From NCBI RefSeq assembly GCF_001517545.1, contig NZ_FBYA01000001.1:63181-127180 (forward strand): a DNA stretch of 64,000 bases, written 5' to 3'. Positions 23,307-31,269 of the stretch are shown piece after piece. A program made the translations under genes and the position numbers. The stretch comes from Limnohabitans sp. Rim47. Lineage in GTDB: Bacteria > Pseudomonadota > Gammaproteobacteria > Burkholderiales > Burkholderiaceae_C. The notes beneath the pieces are model-generated. The model made no database searches. It saw only the letters and a list, made by a program, of their open reading frames with translations, and had not been told where the DNA came from. Position 1 is the first letter of the stretch; each line of letters opens with the position of its first letter.

Positions 23307-24377
23307 ATGCACAACTTCTGGACCGCGTGCGGCCACCAACACCTGGCCCGCAACGAACGCGGCTGGCTGAGCCCCACACCCGATTACTGGCGTCTGTGGT
23401 TGCAACGCCCCGAGTTGGCGCTGGTGCCCGAGTCGTGCAAAGCCGAAAAGCGTTTGCATCAGGCCTTGTTGGACGCGCCTTTGCTGCAAGTCGCGCCCGG
23501 TGATTTAAAGGCGATCAAAGACGCGGATGCACGGGCCAACTACGCGTTATTTTTAAGCTTTCGTGACGATGTGCAAAAGGCGGGCTCCCTCGAGTCGGCC
23601 TACATCGGCTGGATGCGCAGCGGCCATAACACATGGCCTCCGCTGTTCATTGATCTGGTGGTGCAGGCCATCGTGTGCCATCTGCTGAGCGATGAACAAG
23701 ACGCCTGGGTTTGGCGTGCCGCCGAGTTGCTGTTTCGCCGTCAGCGCATCACCGTCGAGGGTGGCCGTGTGCTGTCGGGCGACAGCGACACACTGGACAG
23801 TTTGCAAGCCACGGGTGGCTTGGGCGAGATGGGCCGGCTGCTGATCGAAGGCGGGGCGCCGCTCAAGGCGGTCGATGTGAAGGTGCTGCACAAGGACAAC
23901 GCCGAGCGTTACTTTGTGCAACGTGAAGGCTTGGGCCGTTTTGCTTTTTTGCTCGACATGACGCACGAAATTCAAAACGAACTGCCGCACGGTTTGATTT
24001 TGAATATGGTCAATGCGCGATCGGGCCTGAAAGCCTTGTCGGTGGTGCTGGCCCGCTGGGTGCAGCACTTTCTGGGCGTGTCGGTGCAGATCGAGCCGGT
24101 TCAAAAAGTGGACGATCCGGCTTGGCGCTGGCATGTGGGCCTGGACGTCACGGCCACGGCCTTGCTCAACGACCTGTATCAGGGCCATGAACTGGACACC
24201 CAACGCCAGCAGCAACTCATCAGTCTGTTTAAGCTGCGCTTTGAGAGCCCGCAAGACATGCGTGCCGATGTGCAGGGCAAGCCGGTTTATTTGGGGCTGG
24301 CCATGAATGCGCAAGGCTTGCTCAAGCTCAAACCGCAAAACCTGTTGCTCAATTTGCCCTTGGCCAGTGAAGTCTGA
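23307..24377 (+). CDS. DUF6352-like protein of unknown function
   Basis: A cytoplasmic protein of 356 residues without signal peptide or membrane segments. The N-terminus (FWTACGHQHLARNERGWLSPTPDYWRLWLQRPEL) and the segment RANYALFLSFRDDVQKAGSLESAYI resemble a family I recall as DUF6352, widespread in Burkholderiales; the name is from memory. No enzymatic motif is visible. It follows metH by 5 bp, so it is probably cotranscribed and under the SAH riboswitch transcript, although the switch acts on metH translation. The function is unknown. Confidence 0.65.
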   Translation: MHNFWTACGHQHLARNERGWLSPTPDYWRLWLQRPELALVPESCKAEKRLHQALLDAPLLQVAPGDLKAIKDADARANYALFLSFRDDVQKAGSLESAYIGWMRSGHNTWPPLFIDLVVQAIVCHLLSDEQDAWVWRAAELLFRRQRITVEGGRVLSGDSDTLDSLQATGGLGEMGRLLIEGGAPLKAVDVKVLHKDNAERYFVQREGLGRFAFLLDMTHEIQNELPHGLILNMVNARSGLKALSVVLARWVQHFLGVSVQIEPVQKVDDPAWRWHVGLDVTATALLNDLYQGHELDTQRQQQLISLFKLRFESPQDMRADVQGKPVYLGLAMNAQGLLKLKPQNLLLNLPLASEV

Positions 24378-24415
24378 GTTTTGTTGGACCAGGCAAATAT
24401 TTGATCGGATTTTTG

Positions 24416-25633
24416 ATGACACCCTTGATTTCAATCACGCGTCGCCACGCTTTGGGTTTGTTCGCTGCCACAGCGGTGTGCCCTGTGCAGGCCGCCACAC
24501 CCATTCCCACGGGCTGGGCCGACACTTTGCGCACTGCGCGGGGCCAAACCGTTTACTTCAATGCTTGGGCGGGCAGCGAGCGCATCAACGCCTATTTGCA
24601 ATGGGCGGCAGACCAATTGCAGCGTGACTTTGGCGTCAAGTTGCAGCACGTCAAGATCAGTGACGCGGCCGATGTGGTCAAGCGTGTGCGTGCCGAAAAA
24701 CAGGCGGGCCGACAGGACAGCGAGGGCACGGTGGACCTGATCTGGATCAACGGCGAAAACTTTGCCGCCATGAAGCGCGAGGGTTTGTTGTCGGCACCGT
24801 TTGCCAAAACGCTGCCCCACTTTCAATGGGTGGACACGGTGGGCAAGCCCACCACCTTAGTGGATTTTTCGGTGCCCACCGAGGGCCTTGAATCGCCTTG
24901 GGGCATGGCCCAGCTCACCTTCTTGGCCGACCGCCAGCGCTTGCCCAAACCACCGCAAAGCATGGCCGAGTTGTTGGCGCTGGCCCGCACACAGCCGGGA
25001 CGCATCACCTACCCCCGCCCCCCCGAGTTCCATGGCACGACCTTCATCAAACAGGCGCTGCTGGAGCATGCCCCCGATGCGAAAGCGCTGGCCCAGCCGG
25101 TGACGCCCGAGGCCTTGCAGTTGCAAGCGGCACCGCTGTGGCGATTTTTGGATGCGCTGCACCCGCACTTGTGGCGTGGGGGCAAACAGTTTCCGCCACA
25201 CCACGCTGCTGTGCGTCAGATGTTGGCCGATGGTGAACTCTTACTGGCTCTGACCTTCAACCCCAACGAAGCGGCCAACGAGATCGCGGCCAAGCGCTTG
25301 CCCGCCACGGTGTACAGCTGGCAGTTGGCCAAGGGCACGATTGGCAACACCCACTTTGTCGCCATCCCCTACAACGCGCCCAGCAAAGCCGCTGCGCAAG
25401 TGGTGGCCAACTTTTTGCTGTCGCCTGCTGCACAAGCTCGCAAAGCGGACATCGACGTGTGGGGCGACCCCACGGTGCTCGATGTGGCCCGTTTGCCAGC
25501 GGCCGAGCGGGCCTTGTTTCAGTCGGCACCGCGTGCCGGGCAATTGGCGCAGTCGTCACCCGCCTTGCCGGAGCCGCATGCATCGTGGGTCGATGCGCTC
25601 GAAAAAGAGTGGATTCGCCGCTACGGCGTGTGA
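24416..25633 (+). CDS. ynjB: ABC transporter substrate-binding protein, YnjB-like
   Basis: A periplasmic binding protein of 405 residues with a signal peptide (TRRHALGLFAATAVCPVQA; the RR suggests possible Tat export). The mature sequence has TVYFNAWAGSERINAYLQW and VDLIWINGENFAAMKREGLL, typical of the YnjB group. It heads an operon with a two-part permease, an ATPase and a CDP-alcohol phosphatidyltransferase gene, the same content and order as E. coli ynjBCD...F. The ligand is unknown; related fused-permease systems import thiamine or related cations. ATG 24416 is preferred to the upstream TTG at 24401. Confidence 0.82.
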   Translation: MTPLISITRRHALGLFAATAVCPVQAATPIPTGWADTLRTARGQTVYFNAWAGSERINAYLQWAADQLQRDFGVKLQHVKISDAADVVKRVRAEKQAGRQDSEGTVDLIWINGENFAAMKREGLLSAPFAKTLPHFQWVDTVGKPTTLVDFSVPTEGLESPWGMAQLTFLADRQRLPKPPQSMAELLALARTQPGRITYPRPPEFHGTTFIKQALLEHAPDAKALAQPVTPEALQLQAAPLWRFLDALHPHLWRGGKQFPPHHAAVRQMLADGELLLALTFNPNEAANEIAAKRLPATVYSWQLAKGTIGNTHFVAIPYNAPSKAAAQVVANFLLSPAAQARKADIDVWGDPTVLDVARLPAAERALFQSAPRAGQLAQSSPALPEPHASWVDALEKEWIRRYGV

Positions 25634-25645
25634 GATGCCTGCCCT

Positions 25646-27289
25646 TTGTCTTTGCACGTCGGGGCACCAGCCACCGACCGACAGGCTGTGAGCTTGCTGT
25701 GGCCTGCGCTGCTGGCGCTGGTCGCCGCCGTGCCCATGGGCTGGGCATTGTGGGCCGCACTGGTGCAAATGGCCGATGCCACTGCTTGGCAAGCCCTGTG
25801 GGCCGACCCCCAAACCTGGCGTGCTTGGGGCATGACGCTCTGGACTGGCCTGGCTTCTACAGGGCTGGTGTGGTGGTCGATGGCGCGCGTATTGGCCAGC
25901 GGCTTCATGCGCCAAAAACTGGGCCAATGCTTGAGCCATGTGCCCGCTTTGTTGGCCACGCCGCACGCGGCCTTGGCCATTGGCCTGGTGCTGTGGCTCT
26001 CGCCAAGCGGTTGGGCATTGCGCTGGGTGTCGCCGGGCCTCACAGGGTTTGAAGCGCCACCGCCTTGGCCCACCACGCAAGACCCGTGGGGCTTGGGTTT
26101 GATCTTGGCGCTGTGGCTCAAAGAACTGCCGTTTTTGCTGTGGGTGGCCGCCACACAAATGCAGCGCGAAGACCTGCGCCGCCGTTGGCAGACCGAATAC
26201 GCCTTGGCCCAAACTTTGGGCCACACGCCCATGCAAGCCTTTGCCCAGGTGGTTTGGCCCCAGTTGGCGTCACGCTTGCGCTGGCCCTTGCTGGCGGTGT
26301 TGGCCTATGGTCTGACGGTGGTCGACATGGCCCTCATCATCGGCCCGGCATCGCCGCCGACTTTGGCGGTGCTGGCTTGGCAATGGCTGGGCGATGCCGA
26401 CTTGGCGGTGCTGTCCAAAGGGGTCGCGGCTGCGGGCTTGCTCACGGCGAGCGTGGCGGTTTTGGCGCTGGCCGTTGTGGCTGTTTTGCGAGCGGGCTTG
26501 CCTTGGCCCAGGCGACCGTCTTGGCTTTGGAGCGCCATCGGCATTGCCTATGGCGCCGTTTGGTTTGCGCTGGCCGTGGGCAGTGTGTCAGGGGTGTGGC
26601 CGTTTCCCCAAGTGTGGCCATCGCTTTGGACGGGCGATGCCTGGGCACAGGTGATGGCCAGCGCCAGCACGGTGTGGACCACTTTGGGTTTGGCCTTAGC
26701 TTCGGCCAGCCTGTGTCTGGTTTGGTCAATGGCCTGGCTTGAAACCGCCAGCCACCGCTGGCAACAGCTGCTGCGCCCTGCTTGCTTGCTGCCCTTGGTG
26801 CTGCCATCGGTGTTGTGGGTGCTGGGGCTGTACAGCCTGGCGTTGCAGTGGCGGCTGGAGGGGCAATGGCTGGGCTTGTGCTTGGCGCACGCGGTCATGG
26901 TCTTGCCCTATGTGCTGCTGGCGCTGGAGCCCGCTTACCGCGCGGTAGACCCGCGCCAAGCGGCCTTGGTGGCCAGCTTGGGCCATGGCCGATGGCGGTA
27001 TTGGCTGCGCATCAAATGGCCGCTGCTCAAACGCGCCATCGCCTCGGCTTGGGCGGTGGGCTTTGCGGTCAGTGTGGCGCAGTACCTGCCCACGCAATTT
27101 GTGGGCGCAGGCCGCTATGCCACCGTCACCACCGAAGCCGTCACATTGGCGGCCGGTGGGCAGCGCACGCTCATGAGCGCTTATGCGGTTTTGCAAATGC
27201 TCTTGCCCTTGCTGGCCTTCGCGGTCGCGGCAGCTTTGGGCAGGCCCCGACAATTTGAGAAGATCGGGACCATGAAAGACCCCACATGA
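25646..27289 (+). CDS. ynjC: ABC transporter permease, duplicated (YnjC-like)
   Basis: An inner-membrane permease of up to 547 residues with about twelve hydrophobic segments in two homologous halves, so one polypeptide replaces a permease dimer, as in ThiP and YnjC. Each half carries the cytoplasmic ATPase-contact loop: AQTLGHTPMQAFAQVVWP in the first and ASLGHGRWRYWLRIKWP in the second. No ATG start is available. TTG at 25646 (used here) and GTG at 25688 are both possible, and neither has a strong Shine-Dalgarno. The gene lies 12 bp after ynjB and 10 bp before ynjD. Confidence 0.85.
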   Translation: MSLHVGAPATDRQAVSLLWPALLALVAAVPMGWALWAALVQMADATAWQALWADPQTWRAWGMTLWTGLASTGLVWWSMARVLASGFMRQKLGQCLSHVPALLATPHAALAIGLVLWLSPSGWALRWVSPGLTGFEAPPPWPTTQDPWGLGLILALWLKELPFLLWVAATQMQREDLRRRWQTEYALAQTLGHTPMQAFAQVVWPQLASRLRWPLLAVLAYGLTVVDMALIIGPASPPTLAVLAWQWLGDADLAVLSKGVAAAGLLTASVAVLALAVVAVLRAGLPWPRRPSWLWSAIGIAYGAVWFALAVGSVSGVWPFPQVWPSLWTGDAWAQVMASASTVWTTLGLALASASLCLVWSMAWLETASHRWQQLLRPACLLPLVLPSVLWVLGLYSLALQWRLEGQWLGLCLAHAVMVLPYVLLALEPAYRAVDPRQAALVASLGHGRWRYWLRIKWPLLKRAIASAWAVGFAVSVAQYLPTQFVGAGRYATVTTEAVTLAAGGQRTLMSAYAVLQMLLPLLAFAVAAALGRPRQFEKIGTMKDPT

Positions 27290-27299
27290 CATCCGCGCC

Positions 27300-27986
27300 A
27301 TGAACACAGGTTTGCACGTCACCATTGACCGCTTGGGCAGTGCCAGCCACACGCTGGTGCAGGGCCTTCGCTTGGCGGTGCCTGCGGGCGAGATCCTCAC
27401 ATTGATGGGCCCCAGCGGCTGCGGCAAAAGCGCGGTGCTGGCCGCCATAGCGGGCACCTTGGCCTGCGTGCCCGAAGGCCTGCAGCCCTTGCAGTGGGCG
27501 GGCCGCGTGCAACTGAATGGGCGCGACCTCACGCACCTGCCCACACACCTGCGCGGGGTGGGCTTGGTGTTTCAAGATGCGCTGCTGTTTGCACACATGA
27601 CGGTGGCTGAAAACCTGCTGTTTGCTGTGCCTCGCCGCTTGCCACCTGCACAGCGCCAGGCGCGTGTGCAACAAGCCCTGCAAGAGGCCGACTTGAGCGG
27701 TTTCGGTGAACGCGATCCGTCCACACTCTCGGGTGGGCAGCGGGCGCGTGTGGCGCTCATGCGGGCGCTGTTGGCCGAGCCACAAGCGCTGCTGCTCGAT
27801 GAGCCGTTTTCCAAACTCGACGCGGCCTTGCGCGCCCAGTTGCGCCCTTGGGTGTTTGCGCATGTGCGCGAACGCGGCATCCCGGTGGTGCTGGTCACGC
27901 ACGACGAACAAGATGTGGCCGATCCGCAGCGCGTGGTGCAACTCAGCCCAATGGGCACCGACATGGGCGCAGTGGCACATGTTTGA
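27300..27986 (+). CDS. ynjD: ABC transporter ATP-binding protein, YnjD-like
   Basis: An ATPase subunit of 228 residues. Walker A is LMGPSGCGKSAV (residues 36-47), the Q-loop is VFQDALLF, the signature is LSGGQRARVALMRA, Walker B is ALLLDEPFSKLD, and the switch His is in LVTHDEQDV. It would power the YnjBC importer. Its 3' end overlaps the next gene by 8 bp. Confidence 0.93.
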   Translation: MNTGLHVTIDRLGSASHTLVQGLRLAVPAGEILTLMGPSGCGKSAVLAAIAGTLACVPEGLQPLQWAGRVQLNGRDLTHLPTHLRGVGLVFQDALLFAHMTVAENLLFAVPRRLPPAQRQARVQQALQEADLSGFGERDPSTLSGGQRARVALMRALLAEPQALLLDEPFSKLDAALRAQLRPWVFAHVRERGIPVVLVTHDEQDVADPQRVVQLSPMGTDMGAVAHV

Positions 27987-28584
27987 CCGCCAAGCCCAAG
28001 CGCTGTTGCGCCCCGCGCTAAACGCTGCCGCACGCGGCTTGGTGCGCGCAGGCATCAGCGCCGACGCGCTGACTTGGCTGGGCTTTGCCATCGGCATGGC
28101 CGCCGCCGTGGCCATAGCGCTGCAAGCGTGGTGGTGGGGCTTGGCGCTGCTGCTGGCCTCGCGCTTGCTCGACGGCCTGGACGGCAGCGTGGCCCGCCTG
28201 ACCCAGCCCACCGACGCGGGCGGCTTTTTGGACATCGCGCTCGACTTCGTTTTCTATGCGGCCATTCCCCTGGCTTTTGCGGTGGCCAACCCCAGCGCCA
28301 ACGCGCTGCCCGCCGCAGCCTTGCTGGCCAGCTTCATCGGCACCGGCAGCAGCTTTTTGGCCTTTGCCGCACTGGCCGAAAAACGCGGCCTGACGGACAC
28401 CGCCTTACCTGGCAAAAGTTTTTACTTCTTGGGTGGCCTGACCGAAGCCACCGAGACCATCACCGTGTTTGCCGCGATGTGCATCTGGCCTGAATGCTTT
28501 GCGGTGTTGGCTTATGGGTTTGCGGGCTTGTGTGCGGTGACGACGGGGATGCGGGTTTGGTGGGGGTATCGGCGGTTGGGGTGA
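27979..28584 (+). CDS. ynjF: CDP-alcohol phosphatidyltransferase family protein, YnjF-like
   Basis: An integral membrane enzyme of 201 residues. The CDP-alcohol phosphotransferase signature is complete: D-x2-DG-x2-AR (in LLDGLDGSVAR), then G-x3-D-x3-D in GGFLDIALD. About six hydrophobic segments follow the usual pattern. Such enzymes move a phosphatidyl or phospho-alcohol group from a CDP-linked donor; the acceptor here is unknown. The ATG at 27979 overlaps the ynjD stop, and the same neighbour occurs in E. coli (ynjF), which supports a link between the importer and this enzyme. Gene order is followed by an integron-type cassette region in the opposite orientation. Confidence 0.85.
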   Translation: MFDRQAQALLRPALNAAARGLVRAGISADALTWLGFAIGMAAAVAIALQAWWWGLALLLASRLLDGLDGSVARLTQPTDAGGFLDIALDFVFYAAIPLAFAVANPSANALPAAALLASFIGTGSSFLAFAALAEKRGLTDTALPGKSFYFLGGLTEATETITVFAAMCIWPECFAVLAYGFAGLCAVTTGMRVWWGYRRLG

Positions 28585-28632
28585 GGTCAAGCTGCCATGT
28601 GATCAGCTGGGATGGGGCAAATAAGCAAGGTC

Positions 28633-28665
28633 ATTTAACGTTTGACATGAGGGGATGGGTTAGAC
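28633..28665 (-). repeat. Probable shortened attC remnant after cassette 2
   Basis: Read on the minus strand, GTCTAAC (fits the inverse core RYYYAAC) is followed after 19 nt by GTTAAAT (fits the core GTTRRRY). The stop codon TAA of the upstream gene lies within GTCTAAC, a frequent cassette arrangement. At 33 bp it is shorter than normal attC sites (about 57-141 bp), so it is either internally deleted or a chance match. Confidence 0.45.
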
Positions 28666-29361
28666 CACATCTTGCGCATGCTCCAACTCACTTGCCTCCG
28701 GGACTTGAGTAGTGAGACGCTGGATGAGTTGTTGCACTTCCACGCGCTGAGAGAAGGTTGCAATCGCCTTCAAGTTCAGTTTCTCTTGCTCAAGCATGAG
28801 GCTCAAGGCATGAAGCTCTCGAGCCAGAACGGCGAACTTAAAGCTCTTGTCGTGAACTCGACTCAGATCCTCAATCATCTTTCGGCCCATGCTTGCATGG
28901 TCTGGAAGATTTCTATTGGTGGTGCAACGCATGCGCATTGCCTCCGGAACTTCTTGCGTAATCATCGAATTCGCAGACGAAGCGTACGCCATTGCGGACT
29001 GAAACTTGTCCCAGACAACTTGCGAATGAAGCAATGAGCTTACGCGATGATGCGCGACATGCTGAAACTTTGAGGCATCAAGTACGAGAAAGCCTCGATC
29101 CAACTCCTTGACATCAAAGTCTTCGCCGGTGTCTCGGAACGATTTGCAGACCTGCAGACAGCGAGCCCAGTTGTGGCTGACCACACCAAGTGAGGTTTCG
29201 AGTTGCGCGGCGACGATGTCGACACCGCCTTCGAGATACCTTTGTTTGACAAGTTCGTATTCTTTTTGGCGAAAGTAGACGCGTAGGGCTACATACGACC
29301 CAAGGGCGACGGCTGCGAGAGTAAACAAGCCTTTGATAATTTCGAGACAGAGTTGCGACAT
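28660..29361 (-). CDS. Integron-cassette-type protein with one N-terminal membrane helix, function unknown
   Basis: I do not recognise this 233-residue protein. A single transmembrane helix (about residues 9-28, GLFTLAAVALGSYVALRVYF) anchors a helical, mostly cytoplasmic domain with scattered Cys, Gln and charged residues and a final coiled-coil-like segment (LELEQEKL-type pattern around residues 190-215). No catalytic motif is visible. The start lies 12 bp after the core site GTTAGGC of a full attC, with a GGAACC stretch in between, and the stop overlaps a probable attC remnant, so it reads as a mobile gene cassette. Composition is more AT-rich than in the neighbouring chromosomal genes. Confidence 0.65.
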   Translation of the reverse strand: MSQLCLEIIKGLFTLAAVALGSYVALRVYFRQKEYELVKQRYLEGGVDIVAAQLETSLGVVSHNWARCLQVCKSFRDTGEDFDVKELDRGFLVLDASKFQHVAHHRVSSLLHSQVVWDKFQSAMAYASSANSMITQEVPEAMRMRCTTNRNLPDHASMGRKMIEDLSRVHDKSFKFAVLARELHALSLMLEQEKLNLKAIATFSQRVEVQQLIQRLTTQVPEASELEHAQDVV

Positions 29362-29373
29362 TGGTTCCTTGTG

Positions 29374-29502
29374 GCCTAACGTTCGAGCTAAGCGGGCGCC
29401 AACGGCAGGCCACCAAGCCCGGGCTGGCGAAAATGTACCGCGAGCCGCCAGACCGGGCTTGGTGGCCTGCCGTTGATGCTCCGCTTGAGCGAGGGGTTAG
29501 GC
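29374..29502 (-). repeat. Integron attC recombination site (129 bp)
   Basis: The site is bounded by GCCTAAC and GTTAGGC (29374-29380, 29496-29502). Inside is a perfect 21-bp inverted repeat (29401-29421 with 29454-29474). Between the ends and the stem, the arms match imperfectly: CGAGCTAAGCGG on one side against CTCGCTCAAGCGG on the other, with one unpaired base. This R-L box layout with a bulged base is diagnostic of attC. The cassette genes on both sides are minus-strand, consistent with the site's orientation. Confidence 0.92.
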
Positions 29503-29520
29503 GTCTCTGCGGCCAGGGCG

Positions 29521-30726
29521 CTATTTCTTGATTGCTTTGACAAGTTCAACGACCAAGTCCTTTATGTTTCCTATGTCCATTGGAGACTGAACATTGTGGG
29601 CTTCGACTGGACGTCCGAAATAGTTCTTGGTTAGTGATTCCCGAATTTCAACTTTCTTTCCTTCAGGCATCAACTCGATAAATGGGCCTATTGAGGCGAG
29701 TTCAAGCTCGGTCTGCCGAGCGCGGTCTGAGTTTGTTCTGTGGCGCGCCGACTCACGTGCTGTGTACCAAGCTGGGGCAGTTATCGCGATGGCGTACAAA
29801 AGCCGAATAACCACCGACCATGTGTTCTCCGCCGAGAACGGCTGGTTCCAGAACTTGATGAATGTGGCCGCGGCCACGGATATGCCTGCACCAAAGATTG
29901 CAACCGTGGCCCAGCGCCAAAAATTTGCCTCCGAGGCCTCCGAGTTCGCAATCTGCTGGTAGTTGCCCGTGACCCCGATGTTGCCGACAACCTGAACAAT
30001 TCGTGCTGCTTTGCCGCGTTGATCTTCAAGATCGCCAAGCGCTAGGACAGCCTTGGATGAGAGGTCGACTCGAAGCGCATCGTAGTCCAGCTTGTACGCA
30101 AGGATCGCAGCATCAAATAAGGTGGTTCTTTCAACTTCCTTCTCGGCAAATGCTTTTTGCAAGTTGGCGACGGCTGCAGCTGCTTCCGCGCGGTCTCGGA
30201 CCGTTGTCTCTTGCAGGCTGTCAAGCCGCACGCTGAGTGCCGCAGCGTTCGCTTGAGCGTCAGCTAAGCTGGTCGCCAGTGCATCGCGTTGTTTCACAAG
30301 CAATTGCATGGTTTGCAGTGCGCCATCCGCCTGCATCTTGACTAGAGCCGAGAACGACGGCTCGGTCAGGCCGGGAATTTGCTGAGGCAGGCCCCAGAGC
30401 AAAGGCAATATGTTCTGTTCGCATTGAGCGGCAGCATTCGTGATGTGGCCGACGTTCTTGTTCGAAACGTAGGCGCTCAACTCGTTGATTGGCGCTTGCA
30501 GGTTGGCTTGAAGATTCGAGAGTGCTGCGGTGCTTGCCAGTGTTGCTGGTGTCTGTTCAAGCAAGGCTGAGACCAGCCTTGCAATTGCGAAGACTTTGTC
30601 GCGAGCAAAGGCGGTGGTCTCGTTATCCGCTACCGCTGGATCTGCGAACTCCTCTCGACCCTGGAAGTCCAAAAGTTGAGCGACCAGTGCGCGAATTGGA
30701 TGATCTTTGTATGCTGAAAATGTCAT
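29521..30726 (-). CDS. Integron-cassette-type coiled-coil membrane protein, function unknown
   Basis: I do not recognise this 401-residue protein. An N-terminal helical part with an Ala-rich coiled coil (about residues 145-215: SLADAQANAAALSVRLDSLQ) is followed by two membrane helices (about 265-285 and 300-320, the second rich in Ile and Ala) and a cytoplasmic C-terminus. No enzymatic motif is visible. ATG at 30726 was chosen: it lies 37 bp inside the core site GTTAGGT, and the upstream in-frame codons cross that site. An attC follows the stop by 18 bp. It is probably a gene cassette. Confidence 0.65.
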   Translation of the reverse strand: MTFSAYKDHPIRALVAQLLDFQGREEFADPAVADNETTAFARDKVFAIARLVSALLEQTPATLASTAALSNLQANLQAPINELSAYVSNKNVGHITNAAAQCEQNILPLLWGLPQQIPGLTEPSFSALVKMQADGALQTMQLLVKQRDALATSLADAQANAAALSVRLDSLQETTVRDRAEAAAAVANLQKAFAEKEVERTTLFDAAILAYKLDYDALRVDLSSKAVLALGDLEDQRGKAARIVQVVGNIGVTGNYQQIANSEASEANFWRWATVAIFGAGISVAAATFIKFWNQPFSAENTWSVVIRLLYAIAITAPAWYTARESARHRTNSDRARQTELELASIGPFIELMPEGKKVEIRESLTKNYFGRPVEAHNVQSPMDIGNIKDLVVELVKAIKK

Positions 30727-30762
30727 ATTGTCGCAATGTAGTCGCGGGGCAGTTTCTGAGAC

Positions 30763-30769
30763 ACCTAAC
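30763..30769 (-). other. Candidate cassette insertion core site (GTTRRRY)
   Basis: The minus strand reads GTTAGGT, fitting the integron core GTTRRRY, 37 bp upstream of the cassette 1 start. The sequence on the far side lacks the paired arm of an attC, so this could be an attI-type or secondary junction. Seven bases alone are weak evidence; position is the main support. Confidence 0.45.
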
Positions 30770-31088
30770 GTGATGTAGTCCGAGAAACCCGGTTGATACA
30801 CCCGGGCCGTGTCGATACATCTTTTTGTTGAAATCGTTGTAAATGGCTCACGCCATGGGGTTCAGGCCAAGCGCTGTATGTGCATGCAGATATAAATTTC
30901 AAGACCAAACCCGGCATCCAATTCCTTGCAACTTCCCTCCCGCACCTTTCAGCGCAGCAGGTATGAAGCGTGACACTATACCCATATAAATACGAAAAAA
31001 TAGCTACAAAAACTTTAAGGCGCTCCATCGTCACCAGCCCCTAACCCACTCCAAGCACAAACGGGTACGCGCGATTGCGGCGAATACG

Positions 31089-31125
31089 CCGCTTATTCAC
31101 CGCAATATTTGCAGTGAATAAGCGG
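31089..31125. repeat. Perfect 12-bp inverted repeat upstream of fic
   Basis: CCGCTTATTCAC (31089-31100) and GTGAATAAGCGG (31114-31125) are separated by 13 nt. It has no T-tract, so it looks like an operator or hairpin rather than a terminator. It lies 42 bp upstream of the candidate -35 box of the Fic gene. Confidence 0.75.
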
Positions 31126-31166
31126 CCTCTGCACCCTAAACAGCAAGACTGCCACGACACTATGGC

Positions 31167-31246
31167 TTGCAAGCACGACACATTGAGCGACATAATAGCC
31201 ATCAATACTGTCGCTCTTAGTCGCGCTTTCGCCCCTTAAGCGCGAC
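31167..31246 (+). promoter_or_regulatory. Candidate fic promoter with two operator-like inverted repeats
   Basis: A sigma-70-like promoter reads TTGCAA (31167-31172), 18-bp spacer, CATAAT (31191-31196). GAGCGACA/TGTCGCTC (31185-31192 and 31209-31216) overlaps the -10 box, and GTCGCGCTT/AAGCGCGAC (31220-31228 and 31238-31246) lies in the leader. Both are perfect. They suit repression at this promoter, possibly by the Fic protein's own winged-helix domain. Confidence 0.55.
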
Positions 31247-31269
31247 AAATTGCCCGAAAAGGCCACCCC

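Larger units (their letters stand above)
30727..31269. other. Gap between cassette 1 and the Fic gene (543 bp)
   Basis: No gene is supported here. It holds the core site at 30763-30769, an AT-rich stretch (about 30880-31020) without a recognisable integrase or attI, and, close to the Fic gene, a promoter with three separate inverted repeats. A minus-strand open frame of 89 codons (30765-31034) looks non-coding. A cassette promoter could lie in the AT-rich part, but I cannot fix it. Confidence 0.7.

Noticed and set aside
30765..31034. 89-codon minus-strand frame upstream of cassette 1 (possible integrase fragment)
   Set aside because: The translation shows no tyrosine-recombinase motif (no R...HxxR...Y pattern), and the frame crosses the core site.
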